Positions 25,414 through 39,400 of a stretch of DNA of 64,000 nucleotides are shown in pieces. The stretch spans positions 930,001 through 994,000 of the forward strand of contig CM055607.1 in NCBI GenBank assembly GCA_029379385.1, in the 5' to 3' direction. The DNA is from Quillaja saponaria. Its lineage: Eukaryota > Streptophyta > Magnoliopsida > Fabales > Quillajaceae. Numbering within the stretch: the first letter of the stretch is position 1; each line of letters opens with the position of its first letter. A model generated the notes under the pieces. The model made no database searches and had not been told where the DNA came from. It saw only the letters and a program-made list of their open reading frames with translations. The translations under genes and the position numbers were made by a program.

Positions 25414-28225
25414 ATGAATAGAGGCGTTCTTCAAAGCTCACCGGTGCAACAAATGATGGCGGCCGGAAACCCTAATTGGTGGAACATCAATAGCATGCGC
25501 TCACAAACTCATCAACAATCACCAGCTTCTCCTTTCTTACCTACTCCTACTTCCAATTTTTTTCCTCCATATGCGCCAACAACCACTTCAATTCCTATAA
25601 ATCCTTCTTGGTATGACCAAAACCAAGACCAGCTTCCAGACTCATGGAGCTTAATCATGTATATTTTTTATAACTCTCTCTATTCTTTCTCTCTCTTCAC
25701 ACACACACCCACATGGCCACATATGGCTGCATGGTTTTTTTGATTGTGTGTTTTATTAGTAATGATGGGTTAGTACCAATTCACTAACTTGGATTGTGGG
25801 GTTTTTGTTAATTTATTAGGGGAGGAGGAGTAGTGGGTGAAGAAGTAGATAAGGGTGGTATGGGACAGTTTCAAGTTAAGAAGTTGGAGAATTGGGAGGA
25901 GCAAATTTTGTTGAGTAGTCAAGCACAAAATGCTCAACTTGTTGATGTTAAGCAAGAAAACTTGGGTAACAACTATGTGTATATTGGATCAAATGGCAAC
26001 CAAGAATTTCAAGGTGTAAAACCTACTTGGTCTCATCAAATAATGGCAGCTTCTTCTCCAAAATCTTGTGTGAGTACTGCAAGTGATTTCAGCATCAACA
26101 TGTTGGATTTCTCTCACAATATTAAGACAGATGGGAGACACCCACCACCGGATAGATCGTCTGAGGTGAGAAACAAAGAGGAAAGATCTCATATGGTTTT
26201 CTGAAGTTCATTGCAGACTTGATCTAGAATACTTTACTTTCTCTGTTTAATTTTTTAATTTAATTAATTAATTAATCACCACTTTGTGATTCAAGGACTT
26301 TATGATGTACTAAACAAGGCCAATTATTATACTAAATTTCTGGTTTCTTTTCCCTAATGAATTAACCCCATTTTCTTTCTTTCCTCAAGTGTAACAGCAC
26401 TGCAGGTGGTGGAGCAGTAAAGAAAGCTAGGGTTCAACCTTCTTCAACACAAACTACTTTCAAGGTATATAAGTTTATAGCTACCTGGCTGTGAAGAAAC
26501 TTCCAACCCCCAATTCTCTCTCTTAAGACAAACACATGCACAGACACACAAGCATCATGTGGGGGTGCTAACTATATTGTCTTTCTTGATTGTCCAATTT
26601 TCAATGATGATTATTCTTTTACCTCTTTATATTCTCGTGTCATATATCCCCAGAAACAAACAAAAGTTGTATAACTACAATATATTTTCCACCCTCATTT
26701 TTCTGTCAATCAAACGTTTGAGATTTGAAGATTAGTTGAATTGAATTTATTTATCTTCCATGATTTTATATATATCAGGTTCGGAAAGAGAAATTAGGTG
26801 ACAGAATTACATCACTTCACCAGATAGTTTCCCCATTTGGGAAGGTAAGCCTAATTCAGTTCCTGCCTATTCAATTTAACTAGTATAATATATTGAGCTT
26901 TTATAGGAAAACAATGACAATTTCTTTAATTAAGCTTTTATAGCATTTCCTTTTCTTTTTCCTATTTCTTTTTCCCTTTCAGTTCTCATTTTAAGATTAA
27001 AGAAATTTAACATGGAAATGTAACTTTGGACGATTGTGGTGTGGTGTTTTCTTTTGATCACTTTTGCAGACTGACACAGCCTCAGTCTTGTTAGAAGCTA
27101 TTGGGTACATTAGATTCCTTCAGAGTCAAATTGAGGTGCTGTTTCTTTCTATATTCCTCTTTCCTTTATTTTTGCAAACAACCATGAGTCAGTTTAATAG
27201 CAACCCATGCTAGCTGATAAAGGTCCATTTCAATGTTTATTTTTAAAAAATAAAAAATAACGTTTCACTTTTTTTTTTCTTTCCCTTGTTTGCAGGCTCT
27301 CAGCTTACCTTACTTGGCCAATGGAGCAGGAAACATGAGGCAGCAGCAACAATCTGTAAGAAAGATAACCTCACTAGCTATTTCACTAACCAAAGCAAGA
27401 ATAATCTATATCTCTGTTATTGCATATGCATGAGTACTAATTATGTGACATTAATTGGTTAATGATTGTAACTTACTATAATATAGGTTCAAGGGGAGAG
27501 GAGTTGTATATTCCCAGAAGACCCTGGTCAGGTATGCTTTTTGCTGGATATCTATTAACTCTTCAAAGGGGTTTTCGGATTTTTATTTGGAAGTTCATGT
27601 TTACAGTCATTTTAATTACTAATATAATGAAGAAAGACTGTCAAAATTAAAGAGCGATTTTACCAGCTTTATCAGAAAGTGCTAACTTTATTGCTTTCAA
27701 GCAATTAAGTCTATGCAACCTAGTAAAAAAGTTTAATTCTTGGAATTATAAATAAACTCATAACAAAATACAACTAATTAAAGAAGCATTTTTTTCTCAT
27801 TTTACTTTTTACTTTCTATAGCTGTTGAATGACAACTGCATGAAAAGGAAAGGAGCTTGTGAGCAGGTAATATATATATTGGTCACATTCTACTATATAT
27901 ATATACACACACGAAAGTATCAATTTCATTCTTTTTAATCAAAATTTTCACTAACTTCACCCTTTGGTACATTTATATATTTTAGGAAGCTCAAGAAGAA
28001 CCGAAGAAAGACTTAAGGAGTAGAGGATTGTGTCTGGTTCCAGTGTCATGCACACTGCAAGTTGGGAGTGACAATGGAGCTGACTATTGGGCTCCTGCCT
28101 TTGGTGGCGGCTTTCGGCCAGGTAGATCACAAGAGTTTGGTTTTCCATTTAAATATGATCAATGGCATGTACTGCATGCTAGCACACACAATGGGACTAT
28201 TCATGGGAACGATATAACATCATGA
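25414..28225 (+). CDS. Atypical bHLH transcription factor (bHLH68/bHLH133-like)
   Basis: Nine exons: 25414-25658, 25820-26165, 26390-26464, 26779-26844, 27070-27135, 27296-27355, 27487-27531, 27822-27866 and 27986-28225 (1188 nt, 395 aa, in frame). The N-terminus [20 protein letters not shown] and the block [11 protein letters not shown] are signatures of the bHLH68/133/112/123 group. The helix-loop-helix lies at about residues 223-272: [20 protein letters not shown], then [19 protein letters not shown] and QSQIEAL. The preceding segment lacks the His-Glu-Arg set that reads E-boxes, so dimerisation is expected while canonical E-box binding is doubtful. The tail [19 protein letters not shown] is also group-typical. 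I chose the ATG at 25414 because it begins the conserved N-terminus; the codon at 25399 is TTG. Confidence 0.93.
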
Positions 28226-29078
28226 GCAATCAATCTGCTGAAAATTATAAGGCTGATTGCTCATGATGCTATACACATAATCTTGAATACCTAATGTGTG
28301 TGCAATGCTGCTAGCTATAGCTATGTCAAGGATTTGGGAGCTAGCTATAGCCCACAAGACTATTATATAATTCATGAGAATTTAAGCTTTATTTCATTTT
28401 CATTATTAGCTTAATCAATTATAAGCTGCTGCTATAATGCTAGCTAGCTTCAATCAATGTTGATGTATATGCAATGTTTGTATGATTAATCATTTGAATT
28501 GCTACTTAGAAGGCAACATTAATTTACCGCTGATCGCTAGACTTAATTTCTATATTATTTGTATTTTAATAATTTTAATTAATTGTTTGTTCAACTGGAA
28601 AAATAATGGTCTAATTTCTTATTTTTTGGGTACAAAATTACTTAATACTCCTTCTAAATAATGGGCCTTTACATGCTATTCACATGGGCATAGGCTTTGT
28701 GTATCTAGATCGAGATATTGGATCTAAAGTTTCTTTCCAAGTTCAATCCCATAATCCGACCCTTCAATAGTTTTGATAGAAAAGTATAAATCAAAGAATA
28801 TATTTTAAGTTTTTTATCAGATCGATCCCCATCTAAAATACCTAACTATATTTTGATATTTTTGTCTGACTGAAAGACATAATATTATTCATTGGTACAT
28901 GACTATTCCATTGATGGGACTATCCCAAGAAATTGAGACAGGGAGAGTACACGAATCCTCTTCTGTTCATACCCATGTTACAATTTTCAACGCATGCAAT
29001 TTGACTGTTAAAAAATGTAAGTTGACACATAATTTAAGCAAAAAATTATTAAGTAATAAGGAGGTAACGAATTTGGTA

Positions 29079-29250
29079 AATAATATTTGTTAAGTCTCTA
29101 TAAATATAAAATTTGTAATATTTATTACGATAGTTGATCATAATAATGTTATTTAATGCATAACACATTATTTTTGAAAATTTTTTATTTTAATATATTA
29201 AATTTATTGTAGCTTAACAAGTATTCTTAAAGCACTCGTTAGCAAAACTC
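29079..29250. mobile_element. Miniature element, family A copy 2
   Basis: Begins near gttaagtctctataaatata and ends near cttaacaagtattcttaaag. The ends are inverted (gttaag versus cttaac). The interior shares attaccgatag-like and ttatttaatgcataa blocks with the next copy. Confidence 0.5.
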
Positions 29251-29253
29251 AAG

Positions 29254-29428
29254 AATTTTTCTAATAGGTTTTAGGATACTTGTTAAGCTTTTACAAATAA
29301 AAAAGTTTCTAACATTTATTACTGGCATTAATCATATTTTCAATATTGTTATTTAATACATAAATTGTAACTTTTTAAAAAAAATCAAGTTTCAATTTTT
29401 TAAAAATTATTTTATTACAACTTAACAA
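29254..29428. mobile_element. Miniature element, family A copy 3
   Basis: Lies directly after copy 2 in the same orientation, with gatacttgttaagcttttac at the left and attacaacttaacaagtgcc at the right. The interior gttatttaatacataaattg aligns to copy 2. About 170 bp, non-coding. Confidence 0.5.
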
Positions 29429-29793
29429 GTGCCAAATCACACATCAAAAAAACCATATTATAATAACCAGTCGGAGCCCAAATACAATTCATACACTAAA
29501 GTTTTGTTCACTCTTCAGATCCGAATTTTTGGCGGGTCTTCCCTTGACTTCTACATAGAAGACACACATTGTCTGAATATTCTATTTGATTCTAAAATTT
29601 ATTGTTTGATTCCTTGTTTTGAACCGATCTCTTCTCTTCAATAACTTGGGGGAAAGTAATACTAGCTACTTATATATACTTATCAAACTTTGGGTTTTCA
29701 TATATATATATATAGTTGACTCTCACATATATAGAGAGAGAAAGAATTAAGGGTTTGTGAACATTTGAGATCTAACTAAGAAGAGAAATTAAG

Positions 29794-32066
29794 ATGGGAA
29801 GTCATTGGAGAATGGGGTTACTGGGTTTTGTTTTTTTGGTATTTGGTATTAGCAGGACAGCCTATGGTATAGTTTCACAAAGTAGTTGGAGAAAGATTAG
29901 TGATATTAATAGAAAAGGGCCATACATTGGTATAGTTGTGCCAAATACCTTTGAGATGAATCCTCTTCTTCAATCTCCAAGCTTTGTTGCTGACAAAAAT
30001 ATTCCTTTTTTTTATTTTTCAGGTAATTCTTAATTACTCCCTTCCCTATTTCTATGCCAAATTTGGAGTATTCCTTATGATGTTCATATATGTCTTACTA
30101 TTTTTAAGAGAATAAGCTTTTTTTTTCTTTTTTTTAGGTACTTCTGGTTAGTTAAGGTTTTTGCATTGGGTTCTATGTTTCTGTTTGTTTTGTTGTCTAC
30201 TTAGAGTTTTGGTGATTATAACAAGAAAAGGGGAGGATGATGGACATGGATTATAGTAGAAGGCTTCCTAATGTTTTTCTGCTGTATGTTTCGTTCTGCA
30301 GGAAGAAGGTTTCGATTCGGAAAATTGGAAAACAAGAAGGTTATAATTGTTATGACAGGATTGGGCATGGTAGCTTGACTTTCTATTCTACATCCTCCTT
30401 CTTGTTTGCACCTTTTAAAAGAGCATTTGAGAATCCTTCTTTCTGTTTGACTAGCTAAATGCAGGTCTATCCACACAATTATTGCTTAGTTTGTTTAAGG
30501 TGAAAGGGGCTGTCCATTTTGGAATAGCAGGAAATGCAAATCCTGAACTCCAAATTGGAGATGTAACTATTCCAAAATATTGGGCTCATACAGGTCTTTG
30601 GAACTGGCAGGTACTATGACTAATCATTTCTTTCCATGCATCCGTTGTTCTTCTGCTTTTAACTGCTGCGTGTCCACCCTTGATCTTGTATACAAGTTTC
30701 TTTAAATCAGAAGCCTCATTTGAAAGCTTTGTTCTAAATGGAGGAAGAGTTAAATCTCATATCTCAATACAAAATCCAGTTTTCTCTTATTAAGTATGTC
30801 TTGCATCCCATTGGAACCCCAAATTCTCTGTGTTCTGTTTGATTTTGTTACTGTTGTCGGTTCATTTATCGCTATCATGTCCATCTAGCTAGCCATAACA
30901 TCTCTTACATTTGAGAAATAGAAGACGAAATAGAAACAACTCACTGGACTTTTAACTTTAAAAGGGATTTGTTCTTTTAGCTAGCTGTTCAAGATTAAAT
31001 GGAAATTAGTCCACAAGCATGCAAACCAGAAACCAGTAGAAGTTTACAACATAGCTTGCACTATGCACCATTATTCTTGGAAGTTCCTTTTTACAAGGCA
31101 ATTGTTAATGGCCACAAGTGATTTTCTTTGCAGTCAGCATCAGTTGTCAAATTAAAAACCAAACTTCTACTTGATGAGATTCAATTTGTCAAACTTCAAA
31201 GTCTGAGAAATTTCATCTCAGCAATAATAATTTCCTCTCTGACCTACGTAACCAGTTGTAATGACAGACATAGTCTTCGTTTATTTTCAAACTTCAAAAC
31301 AGATCATGAAAATGAAGGAGATACTCTTTTAACTCTACGTAACTTCTGCAATAGTGATTTGTTATGTATTGAACACAGAGGTTTGGAGATGGTCCGGATA
31401 ATGAACTAGCTTTGGAAGCTAATGGAGACTACACCAGAAGAGTTGGTTATCTTAAGTTTGCCAATTTCAACAACTACACAAAACCTCATAAATCCATGAC
31501 AAATCTTTTGAACAATGTTTGGTATCAACCAGAGGAAGTTTTTCCAGTGAATGGAATTCCTGAAGTTAGACAGCACGCCTTTTGGGTTCCGGTTGACAAT
31601 AAATACTTCGCCATTGCAAGAAAACTCGAGGTATTCTATCTCACATTACCTCTCAGTGTGATTAAGAATTACAATTTTTTTTTTTTAATAACATGTGGAA
31701 CTTACATTTATTATCTTTTTCCTGCAGGGCTTGAAGTTGGGTGGCTGTGTGAATACAACATGTTTACCAAGAACACCTACTGTGGTGAGAGTAGAAAGAG
31801 GGGTCAGTGCTAATGTGTTTGTGGACAACAGTGCATACAGAGAGCTTTTGTATTCCAAATTCAATGCCACTCCAATTGACATGGAAACTGCTGCAGTAGC
31901 TTTGATCTGTTTTCAACAAAAAACACCATTTATAGCAATTAGATCCCTATCTGATTTGGCTGGTGGAGGTTCTGCTTTGTCCAATGAATCTGGTATCTTT
32001 GCCTCATTGGCAGCCCAAAATGCAGTTGTTGCCCTCATCAGATTCATCTCATTATTGGGGGAATAG
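29794..32066 (+). CDS. Secreted nucleosidase-like / bark storage protein-like
   Basis: Five exons: 29794-30022, 30302-30369, 30455-30610, 31379-31630 and 31728-32066 (1044 nt, 347 aa, in frame). The first 25 residues (WRMGLLGFVFLVFGISRTAYG) form a signal peptide, so the protein should enter the secretory pathway. The rest is a PNP_UDP_1 (purine phosphorylase / MTA-SAH nucleosidase) fold: GPYIGIVVPN near the start, VIIVMTGLGM, the glycine motif HFGIAGN, and near the end the base/ribose site METAA (Glu288) and IRSLSDLAGG (Asp311). Woody plants use relatives as bark and wound-induced vegetative storage proteins; enzymatic activity of these is uncertain. The retained Glu and Asp leave hydrolysis possible. 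Exon 3 starts after gactag, the acceptor that restores the family reading LNAGLSTQLLL. Confidence 0.9.
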
Positions 32067-33402
32067 CTGCTCCTTTTCTGCAGAAGCTGCCACATTCTTG
32101 ACATTGAAAATAATTCATTAATAATTGAGTGATCCTCAATTTTTTCTGTAACAACATACAGATTAGCAGTAAGTTTGTAATCATTTGCTGTGATGGATAA
32201 TTAGTTTGGTAATAAAAAATAACTATGGGAGCAAAGCAAATTGCATCAAATATGGACAGTCAAGGTCGGATTCAGGTGGAAGCTAGTGGTGTTAGAAAAT
32301 CTTATAAATATATATAATTATAGAATTGTCTCCACTAATTTATATAAAAAATTATTTATGCCTCAACTAGTTTAAATGAAAAATCATTACACCCTCCATT
32401 AATTTATGTGACAAATATTTAGGCTATAGATATTTTCATCAATTAACAATAGTTTATTAATATCAAAATCATTTGCCCATAAATAAAAAAGTCAACAATA
32501 TAGATATAAATTAGAGTCAATTGACACATATTCATAAAGTACCATTCATTTTATAATAACTCATAAATTGTCAAATTAATTATACACATAATAGTGAAAT
32601 TGTAATTGATCAAATTAAACTTCACTATTTAAGACTGTCAAAATAATAGCTAAAAATAAAAACATACCCAACCTCACGATCACATACTTAGGATCATTAA
32701 CTACAACAGTGTTCATAGACATGGCTGCTAGGTTACTTGTTAGTATGTGAGCTTGGAGGGCAGTTTGGCGCCTATGAAGTCAAAGCAAAACTGACAGATT
32801 CAAGAACTCTGTGGGTCAAAGAATGATTTTCAAGGAAAACAAAGGTATGACAAATGGAAGCAATTGTGAAAGTGTGAAGTAGTAGGAACCATCTTGGCAG
32901 CAGGAAAAGAAAGAAAGAATTTATTTTGAATAATAGTCCGGCCGGCTGGGCGGCAAAGGATTGCATGTCTGTCTGCTATATTTTACAGAAGGAGTTCACT
33001 GTGATTTACTTTTGCCGCCAACTTTCAAAGGACTTGGAATTACCAATATAACCCTGTCACTTTGTGTGGATGTAACCCCATTAATTAACTATGCTTTAAG
33101 ATTTTGATTCTATCCTACATCAAAAAATCAATTCACTATTCAATATAATTCATGGAGAATGTGAAGGGGCTATTAATGTAAAAGGATCAACTTGTACATG
33201 GAAATTTCTTGGTCAATAAAGTAAAGGACACTCCCATGAGGACCCCAAACTTCCGCTTAGGGTCACACATGTCTTTTCACAATCGGCCGTCCAGAGATTT
33301 TACGCGCCATAGCATTAAAAAACAGTTATTTTCCCGTTAACGTCACCAAGTGACCCCAAATTTCACGTCGTCTCCAAAATCCCAAACCCCAAAAAGGCAA
33401 AA

Positions 33403-33436
<34 letters not shown>

Positions 33437-33456
33437 ATTTCACTCCTATCAGCACC
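32067..33456. other. Intergenic region upstream of the LIN-like gene
   Basis: No supportable gene. About 32280-32440 holds loosely periodic (~30-40 bp) motifs around ccactaatttatat and ctccattaatttatgt. A C-run and (TC)n tract (33404-33436) lies just before the start codon and is probably in the 5' UTR. Confidence 0.5.
33404..33436 (+). repeat. (C)n(TC)n tract in the LIN-like 5' leader
   Basis: A run of C followed by about 12 TC units, 20 bp upstream of the ATG at 33457. Pyrimidine-rich leaders like this are frequent near plant transcription starts. Confidence 0.85.
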
Positions 33457-36400
33457 ATGACCACCACCAGATCAGCTCAAATCCTCCACCACACCACCGC
33501 CTTCATATCTGAAATCCTCTCTCAGTCCGAACTCCGCCGCCTCCTTGTGTCCACACTCCGTCGTGAAATCACAATTTCTGACCAAATCACCCTCAAACCC
33601 CTGAACCTCGCCATTGAAACTTTAGAAAACGCCATATCCACCTCCCACACTACCCTTCAATCCTCCTCCCTCCGCCTCGCCGAAAAGCTCCTTCTTTCTT
33701 TACCTGAAAAGCATCCCATTTCTTCTTTCCTCCTCTCCCTCATTTACAGCATCTCCCACCGTCCAATTGACGCCGCCATAAGTCTCCTCCACATTTTCCA
33801 CTCAAAACCCTCGGTAGCCCGAGAAGAAATCGCGCCGATCCTCTATGAGGAGCTTTTCTCTGTCCATCTTCTCCCTGTTTTTCAGTGGTTTGATGAACAA
33901 AGATCGAAAGTTTTGCCCTCCATACTGCTGAATTCGATTCATGATAACAGTGACTTCTCGATTGACAACGAAGATGGGATTGTGCCATGCACGAAATCGT
34001 TATCTAGAATGAGTGTGGTTCAATCTTCAAAGCTGAGGGATTTGGAGAGAGATTATGAGGAAGTTCTTAACGAGAATTGCAGGATTTTTGTCAAGTACTT
34101 CATAGAGGTTTTGGAAAATGAAAATGGGAACCGGTCGATTAGTCCACCATTGTTGGTATTGAGAAATAGCAGAGATGGAGATAGGCTGGTGTGTAGTCAA
34201 GAGAAGAAAATTGAGACAGAGGAACTTGGATTGAAGAACGGACGGTATAATGTAATAATTCTAATTTCCTTTTATTTTATCTCAGTAATTTTTATTTTTT
34301 TTAAAGTCAAGATTAAGTTTTCATGCTTTCTACTTGGGTTTCCGGAATTCATAAATTTTACTGTCTGGGAATAGAAGTTTGTCATTTTCTGAGTTTGGCA
34401 TATAGGGTTTGACTCTTTCAAGAAGAAAAAAACAAAAAGAGTCTGTTTGCGTTGTATATATTTAAAATGTGAATCATTTTTCTTTTGAAATAAACCTGTA
34501 CACAGTTAGACGCAATTACAGTTTATCTATGTTTATTTACTTTGACAAATTCAAGTTTAGTCTTTGACTTTTATATCAACATTTTTTTTCCTCAATTCCT
34601 GCAGCCAATATGGGCTGAAGGAGACACTTCTGTTGAATTTTTTAGCAATTCCCGCAGCAAATATATGTATCCATCTTTTTATCCTCAAAGAGTCTCTCCC
34701 AAGATCCTCAAAAAACAGAAATCTTCCAGGAAATTGGCAACACCAAGCAATTTGAGGTCAGAATCTGAATTTGAGTCTTCTTCGGCATCTGAAGCAGAAT
34801 CTGAGGTAATTGATACTAACAAGAGAAGAAAAAAATTCCAATTTGGACTGATTTATCTATGCATTATAGTTTAATTTTAAATGTTGAGGCTCTTTCTTGT
34901 AGGATAAGGACAGGAAAATGGCATCTACCAAGCCTAGGGTAATCCAAAGCCAAACACAAGAGAAAACCACTTCTTCAGAATGTAGTCGGTATGTATTTTT
35001 GTCTTCTTTGCTTAGTCTGCATGTCAAATCAAAATCCATCCATCATTTCATCATCTGCTGCATTTTCTTACATTTCTGTTATTCTTGCTTCCAGTTCCCT
35101 GAATAATTTCATGGCAGATTATGATAACCCATCTGGTACTGGAAAACACACACCTCCCAAGGACTTCATTTGTCCCATAACTACTAATCTGTTTGATGAC
35201 CCAGTGACTCTAGAGACAGGTCAGACATATGAGCGCAAAGCAATCCAAGAATGGTTCAATACAGGAAACTCAACATGCCCTATCACACGGCAAAGGCTAC
35301 ATAGTACTCAACTACCTAAAACAAATTATGTGCTCAAGAGGCTTATTGCAAGCTGGCAAGAACAGAACCCTGATATAGTTCCATTTCAATCTGAGAATCC
35401 ATACCAAGGAATTGAGCCAATCATCAAGCCACTTACACCTTCAACTTCTCCTAACAGCATTATAACCCAAGCAACCATTGATGGGATGGTTAGTGGGCTA
35501 AAGCATGCAATTAACAACTTGTATATGTCAGAGATTCTAGAAGAATCTGAAATGGCTGTCCTCCAAATTGAGAAGTTTTGGAAGGAAGTCAGACTGGGAG
35601 TGGATATGTGGAGCATGCTATCAAAGCCACCAGTTATTAATGGGTTTGTGGAGATCCTCTTTAATTCTGTTGATCACCAGGTACTGCAAGCAACAGTATT
35701 TCTCCTGGCTGAGCTAGGGTATAGGGACAATGCCGTGATTCAGACACTTACACAGGTGGACTCTGATGTAGAATGCATAGTGGCTCTGTTCAAGAAAGGA
35801 TTGATGGAGGGTATTGTATTGATATATCTTTTAAGACCTTCTGCCTTCAGCCTTGTAGAGATGAACATGTTGGAGTGTCTCATAACAATTTTTAACAAGA
35901 AAGATGAGGACTTTCTTAAGATGTGTGTGAAGCACAAAACAGCTGCAGTGATTTTGTTGGCACAGATTCTAGGAAACAGTGAGGATAGTATCATATCTTC
36001 AACTGTAAGGACCTTAATATCTGAAAAAGCAATTGAAAGTATTATTGGCAGTTTGAAAGCTGAGTGTGCAGAGGAGAGGATTGCTGCAGTATGGATTTTG
36101 TTGAGATGCATGCAGGAGGATGGAAAGTGCAGGAACACTATTGCTGATAATGCTGATCTAGCTCCTATTCTTGAAAGCTTCATTGGTGTGAATGATAGAG
36201 AACGCTTTGAGATAGTTCAGTTTTTCTCTGAGTTAGTCAAATTGCATAGGTATATCTATCTTTTACTTGTGTCTATTTGAATCAAACAAAACCAATGTCT
36301 TGTTGATTCATGTGGTGTTCCTAATGGAACAATTGAACTTTTTTGTTTCCTTCAGAAGGACATTCAATGAACAAGTCCTCCACATTATAAAGGACGAAGG

Positions 36401-39400
36401 TGCTTTCAGTACAATGCACACGCTCCTCATTTATTTACAGACAGCCCTGCAAGATCAATGTCCAGTTGTGGCTGGTCTCCTGCTCCAACTTGATCTTCTG
36501 GTTGAAATATCTGGTTCTCTCTGTGTCTTTTTCTGTTTGTATGCAGTTATATTTCTTCTTTTTTTTAAAATACAGTTGAGAGTGGTAGGGGATGAGAGAA
36601 GAAGGAAGACTATTAACAAACTACATATATACTATAAGCCCACTTCATAATGGGATTTGATAGGACATAAAATCCAATCATACCTCATCTACTCTGATTT
36701 CAACTTGACCACATGTCTGTGTTGAGAGAATATTCCCCAATAGTCTTCAACATTTACTTCTATATAACTTCACAATATCTTATATATGAAGAAAAACATC
36801 TTGCATGGTTGTCAGTCCATGGTCTTTGATTATTGCCTTCAATTTCCAACTGCAGCAGTTGTTTTTGTACTAGTAACAGCTAGTTAACAACTTAATGATC
36901 TGTAGGAGGAGCCAAGAAAGATGAGCGTATACCGTGAAGAAGCAATAGATACTCTCATTTCATGCCTCAGAAATACTGAATTCCCATCTGCCCAAGTAGC
37001 TGCAGCCAGGATAATCGTGTCATTGCATGGGAGGTTCACTGTCTCCGGAAATCCTCTTACCAGGGAAATTCTGCTTAAACGTGCTGGTCTTGAAAAAAGT
37101 TATAAGAATCTTGTTCAGATGGACAATAGCAACTTATGTGAGGAACTTGAAATAACTCAGGTAAGATCCTTATTAGATTTTGTTTTATGTATAATACTAG
37201 CTATTTGTTCCTGATTTATTTTTGTTTGGCATCAACAGGAAGAGGAGAAGGCAGCCACTGATTGGGAAATAAAAATGGCATCTGTTCTAGTTAGCCATGA
37301 GTTTGGTCTACTTTTTGAGGCTTTAGCAGAAGGCTTGAAGAGTCGATCTGCAGAACTATGTGCAGCATGCTTTGTCTCCGCCACATGGCTCATACACATG
37401 CTCCCTGTTCTTCCAGACACAGGAATACAAGGAGCAGCCCGTGTTTGCTTGCTCAAGCAATTTTTATCTATATTCAAGTCTGCAAAGGATAGTGAAGAGA
37501 AAACCCTTTCTATGCTTGCTCTGTCCAGCTTCATCAGCTACCCTGGTAAGTTGCATAAAACCATGATGTGTAATAACCATCATTGCAGAATAGTGAAGCT
37601 GATGTAAAAAAACTAGAAATTACACTAAAGGATTACAGAGGAAGGGACAATATCAGCTTTTGGAAATCCAAAAATAGCTAAAATAAAAAATTCAGCATAG
37701 ACTTAGATCAGATTCCATGAATTTTATCCTTGATACTTAATGTGCATTATAGAGCAAGATCGAACAAGTCTATTCTCGATGTGGTATGTCATGCTCCTAA
37801 GTAATGCCTTACATTGAATAAATTCTTGCTAACCGTAGTCTGTATGTCTCAAACTCAATGTTATTACTACACAGAAGTTCAGAAAATATTAAAATGTACT
37901 TGAAATTGTGATTTTCAGAGGGGCTGCATGATTTATCTTCCTATGCTAAGGATATCTTAAAAGGTCTGAGAGAACTAAAGCGATCCTCCCCTTTGGCATC
38001 TAAGTTGCTAAAAGTTCTCTTTGAAGGGAATGAACATAGTTCAGTAAGTTTTTTACACTCATCTTTTTCAACGATACAGGAATGGGAATGACAGATACGT
38101 CATCCTTGATTGACAGCAGGAACTCTGGAATCATAAAGAACTAGTCAAAGTAGATTGCAGTGAGAATGGAGAAGTTCTGTCAATCAACTGCTTTAAGAAG
38201 AAGATATTTTCTGGCCATTCAGATGGGACTATTAAGGTAACTAGACAAATGCGCATATTTTAAATTTCACTTCTAACTGTACAGAGATAGCTTTATTTAG
38301 TTTGCCGAGTTTACAAGAACTAGATCCATATTGTACCTATCTTGATGCCATATGTCAGCAAAAATGTAATCATGATTATCATAAACTTCTTTAGCTGACA
38401 AAGTTACTCTAAGCTTTCATCGAATGTTTCAGCTATTCCAAAGCTTCTACATGGCGCCAGGATGTGCATATGCTTGCATGTATATACTCTGTTTGATATG
38501 TAAACTGCATGACATGTTCACGCTTGCAGTATATGTCTCACCAAAAGCAATGAATTCAATGAAGATAATGTTACCATATTCTTGATATGTAAACTGCATG
38601 AAATAACCTCGTGAAATCTTTATACAAAATCTGAAGGTCTGGATGGTTAAAGGTATCATTCTCCATCTCATTCAAGAGACTCGAGAACATATGAAGGCTG
38701 TTACGAGCTTGGCGATTTCTCAATCTGGGGAGAGACTGTACAGTGGTTCACTTGACCGAACTGCAAAGGTACATTTTTTATAATTCTTCTGACTTTTATT
38801 TAAGATACTCTGCTTACTGAAAGTTTCTTCTGATGGGCGATCAGGTCTGGGCTATAGGAAATCAGGCAATACATTGTGTACAAGTGCAAGATATGAAGGA
38901 CCATATTTATAACTTAGTAGTAGCCAACAGCATATCTTGTTACATTTCTCAGGGTACTGGTGTCAAGGTAACTAATTAAGTGAAACCATGAACCCTTGTT
39001 GTTCTATGACTAGGGAGGATGAAGCCAGCCTCAATTATTCAATATATTCGTCTAGTGTCCTTGTTTTGTTTCTTCCATCTGATTCTTGATAAGGAAATGA
39101 GTTCCTCAGTGAGACTCATTCAATTTGATGAATCACATTTATATTCATTTTTGGAATTAATTTTCTGTTTACTTTTCCCCCTTGGTAACTGAAGGCTGAT
39201 TGAAAAGTTTATGTGCACTTTCAGAGAGAAGCAACCTGAATTTAAAACTGAAATACTTCTTCATTCTTTGTAAGGTCCAATCATGGAAAGGAGGATCCAA
39301 ATTGTTAAACCCAAACAAGTATGTGAAGTGCTTGGCTCTTTCACATGGGAAACTATACTGTGGATGCCATGATAATAGTATTCAGGTTTCAAGTTTTCAC

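Larger units (their letters stand above)
28226..29793. other. Intergenic region between bHLH and nucleosidase-like gene
   Basis: Holds the bHLH 3' UTR (to roughly 28500) and two head-to-tail miniature elements (29079-29428). Just before the next gene is a TA-rich tract (about 29700-29715) that could serve as TATA region. No other gene seen. Confidence 0.5.

Noticed and set aside
29429..29644. 71-aa plus-strand open frame after the miniature elements
   Set aside because: No recognisable domain, and it ends within the probable promoter of the nucleosidase-like gene.
34245..34246. GT donor at the end of LIN exon 1
   Set aside because: It would put exon 2 in a frame that stops early and lacks the Ser-rich linker; the GTAATA donor at 34252 keeps frame.
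34991..35094. Upstream extension of the long frame through the U-box exon
   Set aside because: These codons lie in the intron between exons 3 and 4; family-like sequence starts only after the cttccag acceptor at 35094.
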